From the NCBI GenBank assembly GCA_037132015.1, contig JBAXPW010000013.1, forward strand, positions 1 through 27,408: a stretch of DNA of 27,408 bases, written 5' to 3'. A program made the position numbers and the translations under genes. Numbering within the stretch: position 1 is the stretch's first letter; every line of letters begins with the position of its first letter. This DNA comes from JBAXPW01 sp037132015. Lineage in GTDB: Bacteria > Patescibacteriota > Microgenomatia > UBA1406 > GWC2-37-13. The notes below the pieces were generated by a model. It was not told where the DNA came from and did no database searches. It saw only the letters and a program-made list of their open reading frames with translations. Positions 23,671-27,408 of this stretch are shown here, one piece after another.

Positions 23671-23919
23671 CTATTTCTGTCCATACATTGCGAGGAGTTT
23701 TTTTGCTGCGAGCTCTTGAGTTTTTTTTACTGCTTCGTTTATTGCATCTGCGATACGATTTTCGATGATTCCATCAACAGAGACCTCAAGAACAGTTTGG
23801 TCTCCACGAAGGACGACGTGAACGCCGTTTTTATCGATCACAACTTCTTCTTTTTGTAAATCTTTTTGCATTTGTTGTGCTTGTTGTTGCATTTTTGCCA
23901 AATCCATTGGGTTCATCAT
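23671..23919 (-). CDS. ybaB: YbaB/EbfC-family nucleoid-associated protein
   Basis: Small dimeric DNA-binding protein. 82 aa: N-terminal coiled helix DLAKMQQQAQQMQKDLQKEE (6-25), beta core with VEVDG-like VLEVSVDGII (43-52), and the C-terminal helix AINEAVKKTQELAAKKL (58-74). Starts 21 nt after dnaX, the usual dnaX-ybaB pairing. Confidence 0.92.
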   Translation of the reverse strand: MMNPMDLAKMQQQAQQMQKDLQKEEVVIDKNGVHVVLRGDQTVLEVSVDGIIENRIADAINEAVKKTQELAAKKLLAMYGQK

Positions 23920-23940
23920 AATAAAATTAAGAAATTATAA

Positions 23941-24984
23941 TTATTTTCTGTGCACTACATTATAGAACTCTACGATGCTAATCTCAAGTGGAAGAGCTTC
24001 GATAGGAGTTGATCGTAATAATTGATATCCTTCGTTAAATATTCGCATTCCTTGTACTATTTGTCCTATGGTGAACGGAGAGGTTTTGTCTGTGGATTTG
24101 ACCTTATTTTGAATAAGTAAATATTCTCGAAGAGCGTCAAGGAGTGCTTCGAGCATATGTTTGACTGATCCTCCTTTTTTTAAAAATGTCTCAGACCATT
24201 GCAAACATTCTTTTAGTGTTTTTGTTTGAATAAGTAGAAGCACTTCATCTGTGGTATTTACTCCAAGATACTGTTGAATTGCCTCATATGTAAATCGTTT
24301 TTGAATGATAATTTCTTCTAATAATTTTGTCGCATCACGAAAGGATGATTCACTGTGTCTAATAATGAGCTCTAATGCTGATGGTTCGATGGTTACTTTT
24401 TCGTTTGAAAGAATTCTATTAAACATATGCATCACATCTTCTGACTGTGCTCTTCCGAAGTTTACTTTGACACATCGGGATACGATTGTTTTTGGAACTT
24501 TTTCTTCGTTTGTTGTAGCAAGAATAAAGATAGTGTGTTTTGGCGGTTCCTCAATAGTTTTTAATAGTGCATTAAATGCATCATTTGTGATCATATGAGC
24601 TTCATCGATGATAAAAACTCGATATCGATTTTGGATTGGAGCAAACATAGCATCTTTGATGAGTTGTCGAACTTCATCTATTCCTCGGTGAGATGCTGCA
24701 TCCATCTCGGTAACATCGGGTGATGATCCATTATCAATAGAGGTGCAATTCTGACATGTATTACATGGTTCTGTTGAGGTACCTTTTTCTGCAAATGTAT
24801 TATTAAGGCAGTTGATTGCCTTTGCAACTATGCGAGCCGTTGAAGTTTTTCCTGTTCCCTTTTGTCCGATAAATAAAAATGCATGGGGAAGTTTATTTGT
24901 TGCAAGTAGTGAAGAAATAATTTCCTTAACAGAACTATTATCAAGTTCGGCAATTGTTCGTGGTCGGTAGGTATGATATAGCAT
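23941..24984 (-). CDS. dnaX: DNA polymerase III clamp-loader subunit gamma/tau, short form
   Basis: AAA+ clamp-loader ATPase. With the start at 24984 it is 347 aa. N-terminus YHTYRPRTIAELDN, Walker A GQKGTGKTS (40-48), zinc module Cys59, Cys74, Cys77 and Cys80, Walker B VFIIDEAH (123-130), sensor 1 ILATTNE, and SRC (169-171) with the arginine finger. A collar-type helical domain fills about 230-347; the tau extension is absent. The frame runs 33 codons further upstream but that part is translated repeat DNA. -10 TATACT lies 5 nt before the ATG. Confidence 0.95.
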   Translation of the reverse strand: MLYHTYRPRTIAELDNSSVKEIISSLLATNKLPHAFLFIGQKGTGKTSTARIVAKAINCLNNTFAEKGTSTEPCNTCQNCTSIDNGSSPDVTEMDAASHRGIDEVRQLIKDAMFAPIQNRYRVFIIDEAHMITNDAFNALLKTIEEPPKHTIFILATTNEEKVPKTIVSRCVKVNFGRAQSEDVMHMFNRILSNEKVTIEPSALELIIRHSESSFRDATKLLEEIIIQKRFTYEAIQQYLGVNTTDEVLLLIQTKTLKECLQWSETFLKKGGSVKHMLEALLDALREYLLIQNKVKSTDKTSPFTIGQIVQGMRIFNEGYQLLRSTPIEALPLEISIVEFYNVVHRK

Positions 24985-24989
24985 AGGAT

Positions 24990-25018
24990 AGTATAATCGA
25001 AAAAGTCGAAAGTCTAAA
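24990..25018 (-). promoter_or_regulatory. Putative promoter of dnaX inside the AAAGTC repeat
   Basis: Minus-strand TTTAGA (25013-25018), 17-nt spacer, TATACT (24990-24995), ATG 5 nt later. The -35 lies inside the repeat, so the repeat may contribute promoter sequence. Confidence 0.4.
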
Positions 25019-25043
25019 GTGCAAAGCCAAAAGAGTTCATAAA
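24999..25043 (+). repeat. Purine-rich AAAGTC intergenic repeat, copy 4
   Basis: AAAAAGTCGAAAGTCTAAAGTGCAAAG-type units followed by AAAAGAGTTCATAAAG, shared with copies 1 and 2; a further short piece (TCTAAAGTTTAAAGTCAAAT) lies at 25103-25122. Purine strand plus. Confidence 0.6.
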
Positions 25044-25054
25044 GTTTATTCGGC

Positions 25055-25082
25055 GGGTCATCCCGATGTAGATCAGGATCCA
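25055..25082. repeat. Small inverted repeat ATCCCGAT-gtag-ATCAGGAT
   Basis: An 8-bp stem with one mismatch and a GTAG loop, more GC-rich than its surroundings, between two pieces of AAAGTC repeat. It looks like a nested repeat unit; only one copy is in the window. Confidence 0.4.
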
Positions 25083-25125
25083 TGTTTTTTAACGTAAGCT
25101 TGTCTAAAGTTTAAAGTCAAATATG

Positions 25126-25134
25126 TGATATTAT
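25126..25134 (+). promoter_or_regulatory. Extended -10 box before the 105-codon unknown gene
   Basis: TGATATTAT, 5 nt before the ATG at 25140. No -35 at the right distance. Confidence 0.35.
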
Positions 25135-25139
25135 TATTT

Positions 25140-25457
25140 ATGCTGTCAAATATACCAATATTGGCTCAAATTGAATCTGAGATTGCATTGTTTTTAATTA
25201 AAAAAGTTTCTGATCGTGAACTGGATGAAAAGGAATGTGCACATATTGCACAGCAAGTCCTTGATTTATTTCCTGAAAATATTGATGACAAATTTCTTGA
25301 AAATGCATTCCCCCATCTTAAAGAAATATATCCTGAATTAACTTCAATTTATATCAAATATTCAAAAATGTTGCATGACAAAAAAAACTCAAAACAAATT
25401 GAACATGTGAAGGAAAAGATTCAAGATATTTTATATGACAGAACAAGGGCAAAATAA
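25140..25457 (+). CDS. Hypothetical helical protein, 105 aa
   Basis: Unrecognised. Fully soluble and helical: MLSNIPILAQIESEIALFLI then KKVSDRELDEKECAHIAQQV, a three-helix look, and a charged lysine-rich tail. A GTG start at 25125 would add five residues, but the ATG at 25140 has a -10 box just ahead. Its last 23 nt overlap the start of the 649-aa gene in another frame, so translation is probably coupled and the two proteins may act together. Confidence 0.6.
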   Translation: MLSNIPILAQIESEIALFLIKKVSDRELDEKECAHIAQQVLDLFPENIDDKFLENAFPHLKEIYPELTSIYIKYSKMLHDKKNSKQIEHVKEKIQDILYDRTRAK

Positions 25458-27384
25458 TATATTACGTTCAGGTACTCAAAAACAGTCAGAAATGCCGAGA
25501 TTCGCGACAGCTCGAGAAATTTTACCTGATCAGATGCGAAGTTGGTTAAGCCAACTAACTGTACTTGCTCGAAGAGGAGAAGGAAAAAAAGCATTAGTAG
25601 GTTTAGCCACCCGCCCACCACCAGATGCTGAAAAAGTAGCTATTTCTACTGTTACATCTGCTCCACTAGAAAAAATCATCGAACCTGAAGCAACTGCACA
25701 ACCCTCCAAGTACTCTGCTGAACGAGAAGCATTGGGCCTTGGAGAGGAAAAATCATTACAACAAATTGCAAGAGAAAATGAAAGGCAAAGAAAAGAGGTC
25801 ACAGATGCTTTTATAGAAAGTAAAAAAATGGATGATAGAGTAGAATCACAACCTGCATATGAAGAAAAACTTCAACAAGGGAGTAAAAAAGTTGAATCAG
25901 CTCAAAGTGCACTACCGTGGCATGATAGAGCTGAAATCCAACTGAAACGGGCAAGAACTTTGTTGACTTTGCTTTCTAAAGGTGTACAAAATCCAGATCG
26001 AGTTCTTCAAATTCTTGAGGCAGAGGCAATAGATAGCGTTACTCCAAGACTCGCTAAATTAGCACTTATTAATGCTTATACTCAAGTTCAGAAAAATGTA
26101 GTTATTGATAGGTTACACGAAGTTGGGGATGTTTCATTGCTTTGTGAACGTATGCATCAATTAGGTGCTGATTTTAGTCTTAAAATTATTGGAAGTGAAG
26201 ATACACAGCAGATAGTTCCGATGTTGAAGAAATTGGTAGAAATTCCGAAAGAGCAATATGTAGGAATGAGTCGGGATTTGGAAAAATATAGGTTTTTATT
26301 TCCTTTAGGTGGTAATACTGTAGAAGATCATAAAGCGTTTATACCGTTAATAGAATTTATGAGTTCAAACGAGCAGATTACTTCAGAACAAAAAAAAGTT
26401 CTAGACATGGCACACAGAATATATCTGATTGGATCACCGGTAGTTGCTTATCGTGAATATTCGCATCCTATTCTCTCAAAACGTGACATCTCAGATGTTT
26501 TGGCTAGGCATAACAATCAAAGATGGTCTGATGAATTAGTTGTCCTTGAGCAATTGGTGGTAGATCTTCGTGAACCAGGAAGTAAAACAGATGATATTAT
26601 TGTCGGGAACTATAGACAAACACGTATATATGAAAATGTTGAATATGTGTCAAGAAAAATTGAAAAAATGTCGCAAGAAGGAGATCTGCACACGTCATCA
26701 GAAGTGATCAGAAGTGGCTTTACAATAGGTAATAATAGAGCAACGAATTTTGTAGATGAATTTCAAGCGGTTGAAGAAGATGATCATTCTTCATTTAGTA
26801 AAGACATTCAAAGATCTTTGAAAATAATTTCAGATTTTTATGATAAAGTAGTTTCACCAGAATTACTGCTATTTTTAGATATACAAAAATTGTTTAACAG
26901 AGAAGAGGAGGGATTATCTATCGGTAGAAGCGAACTTGTTGAATCAATAATTACAAACACACGATCAAGTCAAGAGAATCTTCAAAAAGTTATAAAAGTT
27001 TTCTTTCAATCAAGTTTAGGTCAAAATAGCGATATCTATGATATGAATAAGCTTATTTTGAAAAATGATAATGGTTTATCTGTTAATAACATAGAATTGT
27101 TTGAATTCGCAATAAAGCCTTTCAAAGATAAGATGATGCAGCTGCCTCCTCGATTTTATAATATTTTATTTCAAAAATTTATAGATGCAACTGTAGATGG
27201 TATAGAAAAAGTCGTTATTGATATTCAATCAATAATTACACAGTGTGATAAATTAGGGAATATTGATTTTAGAGATTTACAGATGGAGTTGATTTTATTT
27301 TTTCATGATAAACCAGAACTTTACGACAAAGGGAAACGATTTATCGAAAGTACGGATACGCACCCCGTTCCCTGTACCAGTTAA
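25435..27384 (+). CDS. Large soluble helical protein of unknown function, 649 aa
   Basis: No family recognised. No signal peptide or membrane helix. Residues 1-150 are low-complexity, rich in Glu, Lys, Gln and Pro (e.g. RPPPDAEKV, EEKSLQQIARENERQRKE), probably disordered or coiled. Residues 160-649 are almost all predicted amphipathic helix with regular spacing of charged and Leu/Ile residues, like an alpha-solenoid or scaffold; no nuclease, kinase or P-loop motif is visible. Several alternative Met starts exist (e.g. MPRF at residue 20), which would remove the overlap with the upstream gene. Codon use is like the neighbours. It ends 24 nt before the window edge. Confidence 0.7.
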   Translation: MTEQGQNNILRSGTQKQSEMPRFATAREILPDQMRSWLSQLTVLARRGEGKKALVGLATRPPPDAEKVAISTVTSAPLEKIIEPEATAQPSKYSAEREALGLGEEKSLQQIARENERQRKEVTDAFIESKKMDDRVESQPAYEEKLQQGSKKVESAQSALPWHDRAEIQLKRARTLLTLLSKGVQNPDRVLQILEAEAIDSVTPRLAKLALINAYTQVQKNVVIDRLHEVGDVSLLCERMHQLGADFSLKIIGSEDTQQIVPMLKKLVEIPKEQYVGMSRDLEKYRFLFPLGGNTVEDHKAFIPLIEFMSSNEQITSEQKKVLDMAHRIYLIGSPVVAYREYSHPILSKRDISDVLARHNNQRWSDELVVLEQLVVDLREPGSKTDDIIVGNYRQTRIYENVEYVSRKIEKMSQEGDLHTSSEVIRSGFTIGNNRATNFVDEFQAVEEDDHSSFSKDIQRSLKIISDFYDKVVSPELLLFLDIQKLFNREEEGLSIGRSELVESIITNTRSSQENLQKVIKVFFQSSLGQNSDIYDMNKLILKNDNGLSVNNIELFEFAIKPFKDKMMQLPPRFYNILFQKFIDATVDGIEKVVIDIQSIITQCDKLGNIDFRDLQMELILFFHDKPELYDKGKRFIESTDTHPVPCTS

Positions 27385-27408
27385 CACACTAAATAGAACA
27401 TCCTAAAA

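Noticed and set aside
23378..23719. 113-codon plus-strand frame
   Set aside because: Antisense to the small membrane gene and the end of ybaB, which have better support.
24985..25083. N-terminal extension of the dnaX frame by 33 codons
   Set aside because: It is translated repeat DNA with no similarity to DnaX N-termini; the standard start MLYHTYRPRT is at 24984.
1..27408. UGA recoded as glycine, as in Gracilibacteria/SR1
   Set aside because: TGA acts as the natural stop of many genes here and glycines are coded by GGN; the standard bacterial code fits.
1..27408. CRISPR array, phage module or toxin-antitoxin/defence island
   Set aside because: No regularly spaced direct repeats, no cas or phage structural genes and no defence-type motifs were seen.

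Overview
This AT-rich window reads as chromosome from a small-genome bacterium of the Candidate Phyla Radiation (Patescibacteria), most likely near Microgenomates; the lineage is inferred, not proven. Support comes from the gene set (two-Cys-pair zinc DnaX of only 347 aa, class F-like sortase, GT39-type membrane protein, a Gln-rich protein ending in a basic IRRSVLGGKK motif, fused ADP-forming acyl-CoA synthetase), from an S6-SSB-S18 cluster with no L9 gene behind it, from the near absence of Shine-Dalgarno sequences, and from many short hypotheticals. TGA works as a stop, so the code is standard bacterial (not the UGA-Gly code).

Layout. 77-6289 (minus): a long co-directional run read from right to left: rpsF, ssb, rpsR, a 246-aa-frame protein with a sandwich-hybrid-like fold, a CtpA (S41) protease, an HtrA/DegP protease, hisS and two small unknown genes. 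6448-8223 (plus): a 591-aa GT39-like membrane glycosyltransferase. 8224-9500: accessory patch with a structured hairpin repeat and a decayed IS4/IS10-type insertion sequence. 9501-12241 (plus): ADP-forming acetate/acyl-CoA ligase and a sortase. 12246-15448 (minus): HAD-like hydrolase, sugar-phosphate nucleotidyltransferase with a left-handed beta-helix, cysS. 15624-16799 (plus): MFS-type transporter. 16828-17926 (minus): tRNA-Pro(CGG), a Gln-rich unknown, a SufT/MIP18-like protein. 18097-19770 (plus): RNase J, with an intrinsic terminator that lies inside the convergent DUF1361-type gene. 19767-21243 (minus): DUF1361 membrane protein and a protein with a degenerate GHKL-ATPase-like C-terminus. 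21451-23078 (plus): recR and a membrane protein. 23371-24984 (minus): dnaX, ybaB and a small membrane protein. 25140-27384 (plus): a two-gene overlapping pair of unknowns.

Themes. Information processing (HisRS, CysRS, S6, S18, SSB, DnaX, YbaB, RecR, RNase J, tRNA-Pro) is interleaved with envelope functions (HtrA, CtpA, sortase, GT39, nucleotidyltransferase). The most unusual signals are non-coding: (1) a two-copy dispersed repeat built of consecutive hairpins whose loops share CTTGC and whose stems are kept despite sequence change; (2) a purine-rich AAAGTC/AAAGTGC intergenic repeat family that is always in the same orientation; (3) recurrent extended -10 boxes (TGATATAAT-like) sitting only 5-9 nt before start codons, suggesting leaderless or nearly leaderless mRNAs; (4) a tRNA-Pro with C instead of U at position 55. 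No CRISPR array, phage module or defence island was seen.
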